Positions 50,905 through 59,356 of a DNA stretch of 64,000 bases are shown here, one piece after another. Source of the DNA: Maridesulfovibrio frigidus DSM 17176 (GTDB lineage Bacteria; Desulfobacterota; Desulfovibrionia; Desulfovibrionales; Desulfovibrionaceae); the NCBI RefSeq assembly GCF_000711735.1, contig NZ_JONL01000003.1:248001-312000 (forward strand). Direction: 5' to 3'. The notes under the pieces are model-generated. The model was not told where the DNA came from and did no database searches. It saw only the letters and a list, made by a program, of their open reading frames with translations. The first letter of the stretch is position 1. Every line of letters begins with the position of its first letter. The translations under genes and the position numbers were made by a program.

Positions 50905-51672
50905 TTATTTAACTTTATTCCAAAGTTCATTAAGCTCAGAAAGTTCCATTTCAGAAACATCTTTTTTCTGTTCTTTAGCAATATCTTCCATTTTTGAAAA
51001 TCTTTTCAAAAATTTATTGTTTGTTACGTCTAGCGCGCTGTTGGCTTTGATGCCCTTTCTACGACCAAGCTCAACCAGAGCGAACAAGTAATCGCCGAAT
51101 TCTTCTTCGGATTTAGCTGCATCGCCAGATTCAAGGGCGCTGTTCCATTCTTTCCATTCACTTTCAAGCTGCTGTACGCACTGCTCATCTGATTCAAAGG
51201 TGAAGCCTGTGCGAGCTGATTTTGAATTAATACGATAGGCTTTTAAAAGAGGTGGTAGTCCTTTGGGAAGTGAATCGAAAGTTTTCTTGGAATCATCTTT
51301 TTCGCTGCGCTTGATTTTTTCCCAGTTTTTAAGAAGCTCTTCCTGATTTTCAATCTTAGTGTCAGCAAAAACGTGAGGGTGTCTTCTAATCATTTTAGCT
51401 GAGCTGGAATCAAGAGCATCGGCTAATTTAAATGATCCTTTTTTCTCATATAATTCCGCAATGAAAAGCAGAAGGAACATTACATCTCCAAGCTCTTCCA
51501 TTGCTTCTTCTGAATCATCTGCGCGAATGGCTTCCACCATTTCAAATGACTCTTCAATAACATAGTCACAAAGTGAACGCGGAGTCTGGTCTTTATCCCA
51601 AGGACATCCGTCCGGACCGAGAAGTGTGGAAATTACGGTTTTCAATTTTTCGAGAGAAGTAGAATTGCTCAT
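50905..51672 (-). CDS. mazG: Nucleoside triphosphate pyrophosphohydrolase MazG
   Basis: A 255-residue protein with two MazG domains. The first has GPDGCPWDKDQTPRSLCDYV and EESFEMVEAI (about residues 18-48), which carries the EEXXE metal site, and MEELGDVMFLLLF. The second (about 150-250) has SARTGFTFESDEQCVQQLES and KSEEEFGDYLFALVE. It hydrolyses NTPs to NMPs and cleans the nucleotide pool. The start lies one base after the stop of the upstream cvpA gene on the minus strand. Confidence 0.93.
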   Translation of the reverse strand: MSNSTSLEKLKTVISTLLGPDGCPWDKDQTPRSLCDYVIEESFEMVEAIRADDSEEAMEELGDVMFLLLFIAELYEKKGSFKLADALDSSSAKMIRRHPHVFADTKIENQEELLKNWEKIKRSEKDDSKKTFDSLPKGLPPLLKAYRINSKSARTGFTFESDEQCVQQLESEWKEWNSALESGDAAKSEEEFGDYLFALVELGRRKGIKANSALDVTNNKFLKRFSKMEDIAKEQKKDVSEMELSELNELWNKVK

Positions 51673-51673
51673 T

Positions 51674-52234
51674 TTATATCACATCTTTAATTTTATCAGT
51701 TAACCCCGATTGTTCGGGAAACATAGATTTTATGTCCAGAGAGTCCAATACGTTATCTGGAGCAAAGCCAATAAAAAAGCTGGCAGCGGACATTACTTTC
51801 GGAGCCAACTGAGACTTGGTCAAAAACTCAGCGTTCGGCGTGAAGCTGTTCAAAACAACTATAAGTATGCCGCCTACCAATACGGCCTCAACAAAACCTA
51901 GGGCTCCGCCGAGAACCTGATCGGCCCAGCCGAGCATGGTGATTGTCAAGATCTTTTTAAGGAGTATCCCGAGTAAGGCGGCAATAAAAACAGTGACTAT
52001 TATGATTGAGAGGTAGCTAAAAGCTTTAACCGTTCCTGGGCCATCAAAAAAGTTTCCGAAATACGGAGCTAGTTCCTGATGGTATTTAGCTGCCAAGTAA
52101 AATCCTAAAATAAGGGAAAAAACAGATATTGCCTCGCGAACTATTCCACGAAGAAGTCCTCTGAATATTAATCCGGCGGCAATAACTATAAGAATAATAT
52201 CAAGCGAATTTAGTGCTAATCCTGCTGCATTCAT
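51674..52234 (-). CDS. cvpA: CvpA family membrane protein
   Basis: A 186-residue protein with four membrane spans (SLDIILIVIAAGLIFRGLLR, AISVFSLILGFYLAAKYH, SYLSIIIVTVFIAALLGILL, VEAVLVGGILIVVLNSF). The opening LDIILIVIAAGLIFRGLLRG and VREAISVFSLILG are typical of the colicin V production protein family. It is co-transcribed with mazG, which starts one base later. CvpA affects envelope integrity in some bacteria; its precise function here is unknown. Confidence 0.85.
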   Translation of the reverse strand: MNAAGLALNSLDIILIVIAAGLIFRGLLRGIVREAISVFSLILGFYLAAKYHQELAPYFGNFFDGPGTVKAFSYLSIIIVTVFIAALLGILLKKILTITMLGWADQVLGGALGFVEAVLVGGILIVVLNSFTPNAEFLTKSQLAPKVMSAASFFIGFAPDNVLDSLDIKSMFPEQSGLTDKIKDVI

Positions 52235-52490
52235 GTGCTATTCCGATGTTATATGTTGGGGTTGAGCCATCTGCTCTATTGTTTGATACACTTTAACAGT
52301 TAAATTGTTCTATACGGGTATCAGACCAATCATGAAATGTGAATAAGTCTGAACCTTGAAGAAAGAATAAAAATATTACAATTAAGTGAAAAATGAGGTT
52401 GTGTCATTCGCATAACTCGGTTAATTCATGATAAATTATGGGGTAACATGTTGTTTTTATGAAACGGCTGTCTTCCCTACGGAGGAATGC

Positions 52491-53042
52491 ATGAATTTGA
52501 TTGAGACAGAGTTTCCCGGGCTTGTAGTAATTGAGCCGAAGGTATTTCGGGATGAGCGGGGATTCTTTTTGGAAAGTTTTAACAGACCATTTTTTTTGGA
52601 AAATGGGCTACCTGTTGATTTCGTTCAAGATAATCATGCATATTCCCGAGGGATAGGTGTTTTGAGAGGGTTGCATTTTCAGCTTCCACCTAATGCGCAG
52701 GCAAAACTTGTATGGGTTACAAGGGGCGCTGTGAATGATGTGGTAGTGGATTTGCGAAAGGGTTCGCCAACTTATCTTAAGGCATATCAAATTGAGCTTT
52801 CTGCGGAAAATTTCCGCAGGTTATTCATTCCTAAAGGATTTGCTCACGGTTATGAGACACTAACTGAAGAGAGCGAGTTTATGTACAAGGTTGACGCTGG
52901 TTATGCTCCTCGGAGCGAAGCCGGCATTCGCTGGGATGATCCTGATCTGGCGATTGAGTGGAAAGCCAAAAATCCAGTTCTTTCAGAGAAAGACAACAAA
53001 CTTAAATCCTTATCTCAATTTGATTCACCGTTTGAATTTTAG
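52491..53042 (+). CDS. rfbC: dTDP-4-dehydrorhamnose 3,5-epimerase
   Basis: Started at ATG 52491, with GGAGG at 52481-52485; 183 residues, the usual length. Motifs are complete: EPKVFRDERGFFLESFN, FVQDNHAYSRG, GVLRGLHFQLPP with the catalytic histidine, and FIPKGFAHGYETLTEESEF. It epimerises the 4-keto sugar on the dTDP-L-rhamnose pathway. No rfbA, rfbB or rfbD neighbours are seen, so those genes lie elsewhere. L-rhamnose could feed the glycan genes in this window. Confidence 0.93.
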   Translation: MNLIETEFPGLVVIEPKVFRDERGFFLESFNRPFFLENGLPVDFVQDNHAYSRGIGVLRGLHFQLPPNAQAKLVWVTRGAVNDVVVDLRKGSPTYLKAYQIELSAENFRRLFIPKGFAHGYETLTEESEFMYKVDAGYAPRSEAGIRWDDPDLAIEWKAKNPVLSEKDNKLKSLSQFDSPFEF

Positions 53043-53121
53043 TTGAGATGTAATTAGTAGGGCATAAAGTGCCAAACGTACTCCTGTGTTGTGGATAGGG
53101 GGTTTTTGCGTGTCTGAAACT

Positions 53122-53139
53122 TTGTGAAAAGTTTCATAT
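53122..53139. promoter_or_regulatory. Rex-like operator upstream of qrcA
   Basis: TTGTGAAAAGTTTCATAT matches the Rex consensus TTGTGAANNNNTTCACAA at seven of seven left and four of seven right positions. It sits 4-22 bases before a -35 element. A second half-site, TTCACAA, lies at 53199-53205. Rex senses the NADH/NAD ratio and controls energy genes in Desulfovibrio; binding here is inferred. Confidence 0.4.
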
Positions 53140-53143
53140 TCTC

Positions 53144-53172
53144 TTGACATGGAAAGATTCTCTATTTTAGAA
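53144..53172 (+). promoter_or_regulatory. Possible qrc promoter
   Basis: TTGACA at 53144-53149 is a perfect -35 box. The hexamer 17 bases later, TTAGAA, is a poor -10; AT-rich alternatives overlap it. The first gene starts at 53232. Confidence 0.35.
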
Positions 53173-53231
53173 GATATGGCGTTTATTGGTGTTTATGTTT
53201 CACAAAACTTAAGGAGTAGTGGGGCGAGGTT

Positions 53232-53783
53232 ATGGAGGAGAAAAGAGCATCGAAGCAGTGTGGAGGAGTTTTTCCCTTCTTCATCGGTGTCCTTGCAAGC
53301 CTGGTAATCGGTTGGTGGGTTTTTCCACAGGTTATTTATAGCCAGAAAACACAGCCTATCGATTTCAGTCACAAGGTGCACGTTGAAGGTGAGGGAATGG
53401 ACTGTGAATCTTGTCACACGTTTATGGAAGATGGTTCCTTTGCGGGGCTTCCTTCAAATGAGCAGTGTGCTGAGTGTCACGAAGATCTTCTCGGCGAATC
53501 AAAAGCTGAAGAAACTTACGTGAACGAGTACCTGAATAAGGACGTTGAGGTTCCATGGCTGGTCTATCAGTATCAGCCTGATAACGTATACTTTTCGCAC
53601 ATGGCGCACAAAGGCTTCGAGTGTACTGATTGTCATCCCGACGTTGGCAATAGCGACACCCTGCCGACGTATTACGAAAACAGGATTAGCGGTTACAGCA
53701 AGCAGACCATGAAGATGTGGCAGTGTGAGCGCTGTCATGCGGAAGTTGGTACCAGCAACGCATGTTACGTCTGCCATAAGTAA
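53232..53783 (+). CDS. qrcA: QrcA, multihaem cytochrome c subunit of menaquinone reductase
   Basis: A 183-residue protein with one N-terminal membrane anchor (FFIGVLASLVIGWWVFPQVI) and five CXXCH motifs (CESCH, CAECH, CTDCH, CERCH, CYVCH), plus distal histidines in FSHKVH and FSHMAHKG. The published Qrc complex is described with six c-type haems in this subunit; I can see five sites. It receives electrons from periplasmic cytochrome c3 and passes them toward the menaquinone pool. It is the first of four tightly spaced qrc genes. Confidence 0.92.
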   Translation: MEEKRASKQCGGVFPFFIGVLASLVIGWWVFPQVIYSQKTQPIDFSHKVHVEGEGMDCESCHTFMEDGSFAGLPSNEQCAECHEDLLGESKAEETYVNEYLNKDVEVPWLVYQYQPDNVYFSHMAHKGFECTDCHPDVGNSDTLPTYYENRISGYSKQTMKMWQCERCHAEVGTSNACYVCHK

Positions 53784-53796
53784 GTGAGGGACTGCA

Positions 53797-55869
53797 ATGG
53801 GTATTGATCGCAGAACTTTTATTCAATTGGTTACAGGTGGTGTAGTCGGTTCGCTATTTACGCCTGTTATTTGGAAATCTTTGGATGATGCCGCTATTTG
53901 GTCCCAGAACTGGTCCTGGATTCCCAGGCTCAAATATGGACAGATCACTGAGCAGGCAACTATATCCAAATTCGGCCCTTCCCCTTGTTCTCTGATGGTT
54001 AAGTCCGTCGCGGGCAGCCCTTACGTGGCAAAAGGAAATGCTGATAATGAAATGAGCAAGGGCGGCGTCGACGCAATAAGCGCAGGCGGTGCACAGCTTC
54101 TCTATAGTCCTTCCCGTGTAAAGGGACCTATGAAAAAGGTTGCTGACGGTAAGTACGAGTCTATCTCTTGGGATGACGCTGAGAAAATGCTCTCTAAAAA
54201 ACTTTCTGCCGTTAAAGGGCAGGCCGGAAAACTCGCTATCGTAAGTGGCGACGCAACCGGAACATCTACCGAAGTTTTGTCTGCTTTTGCAGCAGGTATG
54301 GGAAGCAATGATTGCTACCTGATGCCTGGTGATGAGCAGGCAGCAGCAGTTGCTCTTGAAAACATGGGCGGCAGCGGCCAGATTGGTTACGATCTGGAAA
54401 ACTCTGATTTCGTTCTGCTCATTGGAGCGGATGCAATGAACTCTTGGGGTTCAGTTGTTAGAAATCAGCGTGTATACGCTGATAATCGTCCTACTGGCGG
54501 AGACATTGAAAGCGTTTATGTCTATGCCGGACCTTTCTTGAACAGCACTGCAGCTATAAGCGATAAATGGATTCCTGTTGCTCCTGGCACAGGCGCTATT
54601 TTTAGCCTCGGACTTGCATACCATATGCTTAATGCCGGCGCTTCCGCTTCTGTCGCAGACTTTGCAGACTTCAAGACTCTGGTTATGTCCAGGTTCACTC
54701 CTGATAAGGTTGAAAAAGCAATCGGTGTTGCTCCTGGCGTTATGGCAGGACTTGCTAAGCAGCTTATGTCTGCTTCCGCACCGCTTGTAATTTCTGGTTC
54801 TGAATTCGGGCAGGGCGCAGGTGCTGTTGATATTATCGCAGCTTCCGCACTCAATATGCTTCTTGGTAGAGTTGGTGAGAAGGGCGGAATGAAGCTCCTC
54901 GCTGAACTTCCTTTAGCTGTTGATTCAGCCGTCAGCCGTGCAGAACTTTCCAGCAGAGATTTTGCTGGTTACCTAGCAGCAGTTGCTACTGATAAAGTTA
55001 AAGCTCCTGAAGTGATGATGGCTTACGAAGCGAATCCAGTATATGCAATGCCACAGGCCACAACAATGGCTGCAGCAATTGCTAAAGTACCTTTCCTCGT
55101 AAGTTTTAGCACATGGATGGATGAAACAGCTTCTACAGCTGACTTGATTATGCCTAACCCACATTCCTTTGAGCGTTTTGACGATGCGCAGACTCCTTAT
55201 GGCGTCGGCACCGCAATGCTCAGCGCATGTGCTCCTGTTATAGAGCCTCTCTATAACGGTAAGTCCACCGTAGACGTCATTCTTGGCGTTGCAAGCGGAC
55301 TTGGTATTGATCTCGGATACGAATCTGTTGAAGCAGTTTTGCAGGCTAAAGCCGAAAAAGCTGGTGCAGATTGGGATTCACTTGTGGAAGGAGCTGCTTA
55401 TGTTTCTGATTCAACTGAATCAGGCTCACTTAAGTTTGCTGCATCCGTTCTCTCTAAGGCAGTAATAATGCCTAAGGGTGGCGAAATTGCACTGGCTCCT
55501 TATGCTAAGCTCAACGTCGGATCCTCTACAATGGCGATTCCGCCATTGAACTGTGTGACTGTCAGCAAGTTCGAGCTGCAAGGCAAAGACCTCTTCGTAC
55601 AGATTAACGGTAAGACAGCTAAGAAGCTTAACGCTTCTGAAGGGTCTAAAGTTAAGCTCGCTGGAGCAGGCGGAGAGTGTGTTGCCAGAGTCCACATCAA
55701 CGAAGGCGTAATGAACGATGTGATAGCCGCTCCTCTTGGATTCGGTCATACCGCATGGGACGAGTTCTCCCGTGGTAAAGGCGACAACATCTCCAAAATT
55801 CTCACTGTTGGCACTGAGCCCGGGACCGGCATGGCCGTCTGGACCAGTTCTTTCGTGAGCGTCGCCTAA
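53797..55869 (+). CDS. qrcB: QrcB, molybdopterin-oxidoreductase-like periplasmic subunit
   Basis: 690 residues. The N-terminus MGIDRRTFIQLVTGG is a twin-arginine type signal. The rest has the fold of DMSO-reductase family proteins (KYESISWDDAEKMLSKKL, SWGSVVRNQRVYADNRP, TASTADLIMPNPHSFERFDD). The CXXCXXXC cluster motif and the metal-ligand Cys/Ser region are absent, as expected for Qrc, whose large subunit lacks the molybdenum cofactor. It is the scaffold holding QrcA and QrcC in the periplasm. The start lies 13 bases after qrcA. Confidence 0.93.
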   Translation: MGIDRRTFIQLVTGGVVGSLFTPVIWKSLDDAAIWSQNWSWIPRLKYGQITEQATISKFGPSPCSLMVKSVAGSPYVAKGNADNEMSKGGVDAISAGGAQLLYSPSRVKGPMKKVADGKYESISWDDAEKMLSKKLSAVKGQAGKLAIVSGDATGTSTEVLSAFAAGMGSNDCYLMPGDEQAAAVALENMGGSGQIGYDLENSDFVLLIGADAMNSWGSVVRNQRVYADNRPTGGDIESVYVYAGPFLNSTAAISDKWIPVAPGTGAIFSLGLAYHMLNAGASASVADFADFKTLVMSRFTPDKVEKAIGVAPGVMAGLAKQLMSASAPLVISGSEFGQGAGAVDIIAASALNMLLGRVGEKGGMKLLAELPLAVDSAVSRAELSSRDFAGYLAAVATDKVKAPEVMMAYEANPVYAMPQATTMAAAIAKVPFLVSFSTWMDETASTADLIMPNPHSFERFDDAQTPYGVGTAMLSACAPVIEPLYNGKSTVDVILGVASGLGIDLGYESVEAVLQAKAEKAGADWDSLVEGAAYVSDSTESGSLKFAASVLSKAVIMPKGGEIALAPYAKLNVGSSTMAIPPLNCVTVSKFELQGKDLFVQINGKTAKKLNASEGSKVKLAGAGGECVARVHINEGVMNDVIAAPLGFGHTAWDEFSRGKGDNISKILTVGTEPGTGMAVWTSSFVSVA

Positions 55870-55892
55870 ATTAAAGTCAGGGGATTCACGTT

Positions 55893-56651
55893 ATGCAACA
55901 AATTGAATTTGATACTAAATGGACCATGGTAGTAGACATAGACAAGTGTTCCGGTTGCGGATCTTGTATGGTGTCCTGCCAGGCAGAAAATAATATAGCA
56001 CCCATGGAAGACGGTTCGAATAAACTTAAGACCCTCACCTGGATGCTTGTATACGAACTTAACAATGGAAAGGAATTCCCTGAAAGGGAATCAGCTTACC
56101 TTCCTAGACCTTGCATGCAGTGTGGAAATCCAGCTTGCGTTCCCGTTTGTCCCGTAGTGGCTACCACTAAGGACGAAGAAGGCGGAATCGTCAGTCAGAT
56201 TTACCCTCGTTGTATCGGGTGTAGATATTGTATGGCTGCGTGTCCTTACCACGCTCGTTACTTTGGATGGTTTGATCCAATCTGGCCTGAAGGAATGGAA
56301 AAAGCACTTTCTCCTAAAACTTCCACGCGTCCTCGCGGTGTTGTTGAGAAATGTAACTTCTGTCACACAAGGCTTATGGATGCTCGTGCTCGCGCTCGTG
56401 CTGAAGGAATGGATCCGAACAAACTTCCTGACGGTTGGTATAAACCGGCTTGTCTGGAATCCTGTCCCACTGGCGCAATCAGTTTCGGTGACTCAAAAAA
56501 TCCTGAACATAAGGTCCACGATCTTATTAAGGACAAAAATGCGTTCCGTATTCTTGAAAGTATCGGCATGGACCCTCAGGTCTATTACATTAGCCGTCGT
56601 GATTGGGTTCGTGAGCAGAGTGATAACCACTTGCCTAAAGACAAGCACTAG
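55893..56651 (+). CDS. qrcC: QrcC, iron-sulfur subunit
   Basis: A 252-residue four-cluster ferredoxin-type protein. Cysteine groups are visible in order: DKCSGCGSCMVSCQAEN, PRPCMQCGNPACVPVCP, RCIGCRYCMAACPYHARY and KCNFCHTRLM with CLESCPTG. These relay electrons between the QrcA haems and the quinone site. There is no signal peptide; export probably occurs with QrcB through the Tat system, as in related complexes. It starts 23 bases after qrcB and ends 14 bases before qrcD. Confidence 0.95.
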   Translation: MQQIEFDTKWTMVVDIDKCSGCGSCMVSCQAENNIAPMEDGSNKLKTLTWMLVYELNNGKEFPERESAYLPRPCMQCGNPACVPVCPVVATTKDEEGGIVSQIYPRCIGCRYCMAACPYHARYFGWFDPIWPEGMEKALSPKTSTRPRGVVEKCNFCHTRLMDARARARAEGMDPNKLPDGWYKPACLESCPTGAISFGDSKNPEHKVHDLIKDKNAFRILESIGMDPQVYYISRRDWVREQSDNHLPKDKH

Positions 56652-56665
56652 GAGGGAGTTCAGTT

Positions 56666-57898
56666 ATGGATAGAAATCTCTTCCCCGAAGGCGTAACCCG
56701 TTGTGGATTGCCAAAGTTCTCCTTATGGATGGCTTTTGTATCAATATTCTTCTTATGGGGAGCATATGCTGCTGTTGTTATTTTTGTTAACGGCATCGGC
56801 GTAACAGGGCTTGATAACTACTTCGGTTTCGGACTGTGGATTACTTTTGACCTTGCGGTTATCGCACTTGGGGCCGGCGCATTCTTTACCGGGTTCCTCA
56901 AGTACATACTCAAGATCGATCAATTAAAAAACATTGTAAACCTTGCTGTCATCATAGGATTTCTTTGCTACTCCGGTGCAATGCTTATCCTCACAATGGA
57001 TATTGGTCAGCCGATCCGCGCATGGTTCGGTTACTGGCATCCAAATGTGCACTCCATGCTGACAGAAGTTATCTTCTGTATTACTGTATACTGTGTTGTG
57101 TTGCTCATCGAGTTTATCCCGTTGATCCTCGAACAGAAGCAGTTAAATAAGATTCCTTTCGTCCGTCACTTTGCTCATCACCTTCACGTGAATATGGCAT
57201 TGTTTGCGGGTATCGGAACATTCCTTTCCACTTTCCATCAGGGTTCACTTGGCGGTATGTACGGCGTTATGTTTGGTCGTCCGTATGCATTCCGTGATGG
57301 TTTCTTCATCTGGCCTTGGACTTTCTTCCTCTTCGTTCTTTCCGCTGTCGGTACCGGACCAATCTTTACTGTTTTGGTATGTACCTTCATCGAAAAAATG
57401 ACTGGTAAGAAATTAGTTGAATACAAAGTTAAGGCCCTTATGGGTAAAATTGCAGGCTCAATGCTCTGCTTGTACATGTTCCTCAAGATCATTGATACTT
57501 GGGCATGGGCAACAGGCTACCTGCCATCCGTTGGCCTTACTTTCGACGAAATGTTCTACGGTAATATCTACGGTAAATGGCTAATGTGGGTTGAACTAGG
57601 ACTTTGTGGTATCGTTCCAGCTATCATGATGATCACTCCTTCAATTCGCAAAAATCCAGCTTTGCTATACACAGCAGGAATTCTTGCTTGTATCGGCGTA
57701 AGTGTTAACCGTTACGTATTCACCGTTCAGACCATTGCCATTCCTGTTATGCCTTTCGACACTTGGGAGTTTTATGCTCCTAACTGGGCAGAATGGACAA
57801 CATGTGGAATGATCGTCGCTTACGGCGTACTTGTACTCAGTCTTTGCTACAGGTATCTACCTGTATTCCCTTCGGAAATTAAGCTGAATAGCAAGTAG
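56666..57898 (+). CDS. qrcD: QrcD, NrfD-like integral membrane subunit
   Basis: 410 residues with about ten membrane spans (for example MAFVSIFFLWGAYAAVVIFV, IVNLAVIIGFLCYSGAMLIL, VIFCITVYCVVLLIEFIPLI, FFIWPWTFFLFVLSAVGTGP). GG-AGTE is replaced by the pattern seen in alternative complex III and Qrc proteins (QPIRAWFGYWHPNVHSMLTE). It contains the menaquinone site facing the periplasm. It is the last gene of the operon and is followed by a terminator. Confidence 0.93.
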   Translation: MDRNLFPEGVTRCGLPKFSLWMAFVSIFFLWGAYAAVVIFVNGIGVTGLDNYFGFGLWITFDLAVIALGAGAFFTGFLKYILKIDQLKNIVNLAVIIGFLCYSGAMLILTMDIGQPIRAWFGYWHPNVHSMLTEVIFCITVYCVVLLIEFIPLILEQKQLNKIPFVRHFAHHLHVNMALFAGIGTFLSTFHQGSLGGMYGVMFGRPYAFRDGFFIWPWTFFLFVLSAVGTGPIFTVLVCTFIEKMTGKKLVEYKVKALMGKIAGSMLCLYMFLKIIDTWAWATGYLPSVGLTFDEMFYGNIYGKWLMWVELGLCGIVPAIMMITPSIRKNPALLYTAGILACIGVSVNRYVFTVQTIAIPVMPFDTWEFYAPNWAEWTTCGMIVAYGVLVLSLCYRYLPVFPSEIKLNSK

Positions 57899-57924
57899 TC
57901 TTAAGTAGATTACTCTGATTGGTT

Positions 57925-57957
57925 AAGGCCCGACTCGCAAGAGTCGGGCCTTTTTTT
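57925..57957 (+). terminator. Rho-independent terminator after qrcD
   Basis: AAGGCCCGACTC (57925-57936) pairs with GAGTCGGGCCTT (57941-57952) and ends in a T run. Confidence 0.92.
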
Positions 57958-58159
57958 GTGGTCTGTCACGTTCTAAAATATGTATGTCCCGTTGTAGAAT
58001 AGGTTGATTTGGTTTGATCGCTAAATACTCATATCCATCGTTCTCACGAATTCAAGCTCTCACAATTAGTCTGTACAAATCTGCACGTGTGAGATGGGGC
58101 AGTGTTATATAATAGTAGGTAGGTAAAGGTCGATGGTTACAGTATAGTTGCTTAGCCCA
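57958..58159. other. Intergenic region without a recognised gene
   Basis: About 200 bases between two terminators, with no supported frame. I see no promoter or repeat worth naming. Confidence 0.5.
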
Positions 58160-58196
58160 AAAAAAAGCCCTTTCAGTAAAACTGAAAGGGCTTTTA
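58158..58196. terminator. Bidirectional terminator after the exported hypothetical gene
   Basis: AAGCCCTTTCAGT (58165-58177) pairs with ACTGAAAGGGCTT (58181-58193), with A and T runs on both sides. Confidence 0.85.
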
Positions 58197-58219
58197 AATC
58201 GTATGTAGTGACCTAATGC

Positions 58220-58819
58220 TTAGTAAGGCAGATACCAACTCATACCTTTCATTTTAGCAGGAATTGGAGTTTCATCAGGTTCAGGGTTCGCAGCATCCCA
58301 GCAAGCTCTCTCTTCTTCAATCCAGGATGGACGGGAGAGACGGATAGTATTGCCGTTAGTGATGCTATCGTCATCTCCGCTGAAGTGTTGTAGTATCACG
58401 CTGATATTTCCAGAAGGATCCTTCAGGGACCACTTCCAGACTTTAAGAGTGCCGAAAGGGTTACCTCTCCAATCGTTCGGCTTACCGAATCTTTTTTCTA
58501 GCTTGCTGTATAATGTGTCGAAAAAAGAAAGGCTGTTGTCAGAATACTTCAACTTCATTCTCAAAATTATATTTTTGCGGCTGCAATCTCCAATAACGAC
58601 ATAGCCACCTTTGTAACCTTCAAGTTCTTTGAGGGCGATACGTTTAATGAACTCTTCCTGCCAAGGTGACCTCATGGAGTCATCATCAAGGAAAGATCTG
58701 ATTGTTGAGATGTTTTGTCCTATAGTTATTCCTGCGATGGATTCCGGCGCATTTGCAGCAAAAGCAGATGACGCGAACAGGAGCAATATAGCAAAGCTTA
58801 GAAAAAAGACCCTTTTCAT
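58220..58819 (-). CDS. Exported hypothetical protein
   Basis: 199 residues with a classical signal peptide (MKRVFFLSFAILLLFASSAF-A). The mature part begins with a repeat-like opening NAPESIAGITIGQNISTIRS, then KYSDNSLSFFDTLYSKLEKR and GNPFGTLKVWKWSLKDPSGN. The pattern GITLGQ...S...L resembles small periplasmic domains of the SmpA/BamE or DUF-type family. I cannot name the family. It is monocistronic with its own terminator. Confidence 0.6.
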   Translation of the reverse strand: MKRVFFLSFAILLLFASSAFAANAPESIAGITIGQNISTIRSFLDDDSMRSPWQEEFIKRIALKELEGYKGGYVVIGDCSRKNIILRMKLKYSDNSLSFFDTLYSKLEKRFGKPNDWRGNPFGTLKVWKWSLKDPSGNISVILQHFSGDDDSITNGNTIRLSRPSWIEEERACWDAANPEPDETPIPAKMKGMSWYLPY

Positions 58820-58856
58820 TATAGAAACCTCCAGTAAAATTTAAATCATTGAATAC

Positions 58857-59354
58857 TTATATGAGTGTCAGTCCTATTGTAGACTTACACCCGATGCATG
58901 TGGTGTCGTAGTTTGCGATAAACATTTCTTCTCTGCGGCTGATTTTGCTGACAGCTGCCTTTAGGAACTTAGTGCTTAATTCCGGATATTGTTCTCTGAC
59001 TTTTTCAAATTTATCCTTTGTAAGCCTGATACAGGTTGAATCTGAGGCTGCCTTAAGAGTAAACAATCTTTTGGATTCTCCAATTAAGGTCAAAGCTCCT
59101 ACAAAATCATCTTCTTTATATGATTGGACAGGTTCATCGCTGATGTCCAAATAAGCATCCATTTTACCTTTGATAATGTAGTAAGCAGATTGATCAACAT
59201 CACCTGCGGTAAAAACAATATCTCCGGGCGCAAAAGTTTCGCGCACACAAAGGTATGCTAGGAGTTTTTGAGCTTCCAAATCAAGTCCAGAGAAATATGG
59301 GACTTCTCTGATTAATTCCAGATGTTCCTGATATTCACTTGTTTCTGCGCTCAT
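58857..59354 (-). CDS. Cyclic-nucleotide-binding domain protein
   Basis: A 165-residue protein consisting almost only of a cNMP-binding fold: REVPYFSGLDLEAQKLLAYL, CVRETFAPGDIVFTAGDVDQ, then YYIIKGKMDAYLDISDE, with SYKEDDFVGALTLIGES where the PBC signature FGELAL(L)...RAAT would be. The RAAT arginine is not evident, so nucleotide binding is uncertain. No helix-turn-helix is present. The C-terminus carries TTCIGCKST. The ABC gene ends three bases after its start on the minus strand, so it probably senses a ligand or acts with that exporter. Confidence 0.75.
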   Translation of the reverse strand: MSAETSEYQEHLELIREVPYFSGLDLEAQKLLAYLCVRETFAPGDIVFTAGDVDQSAYYIIKGKMDAYLDISDEPVQSYKEDDFVGALTLIGESKRLFTLKAASDSTCIRLTKDKFEKVREQYPELSTKFLKAAVSKISRREEMFIANYDTTCIGCKSTIGLTLI

Positions 59355-59356
59355 GA

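Noticed and set aside
53797-55869. QrcB as an active molybdenum oxidoreductase
   Set aside because: The iron-sulfur cysteine motif and metal-ligand region are missing, and the neighbours identify the Qrc complex, in which this subunit is not an enzyme.
57958-58159. Small RNA gene between the two terminators
   Set aside because: The region ends at a terminator but has no recognisable promoter and no family resemblance. The terminator is explained by the minus-strand gene.
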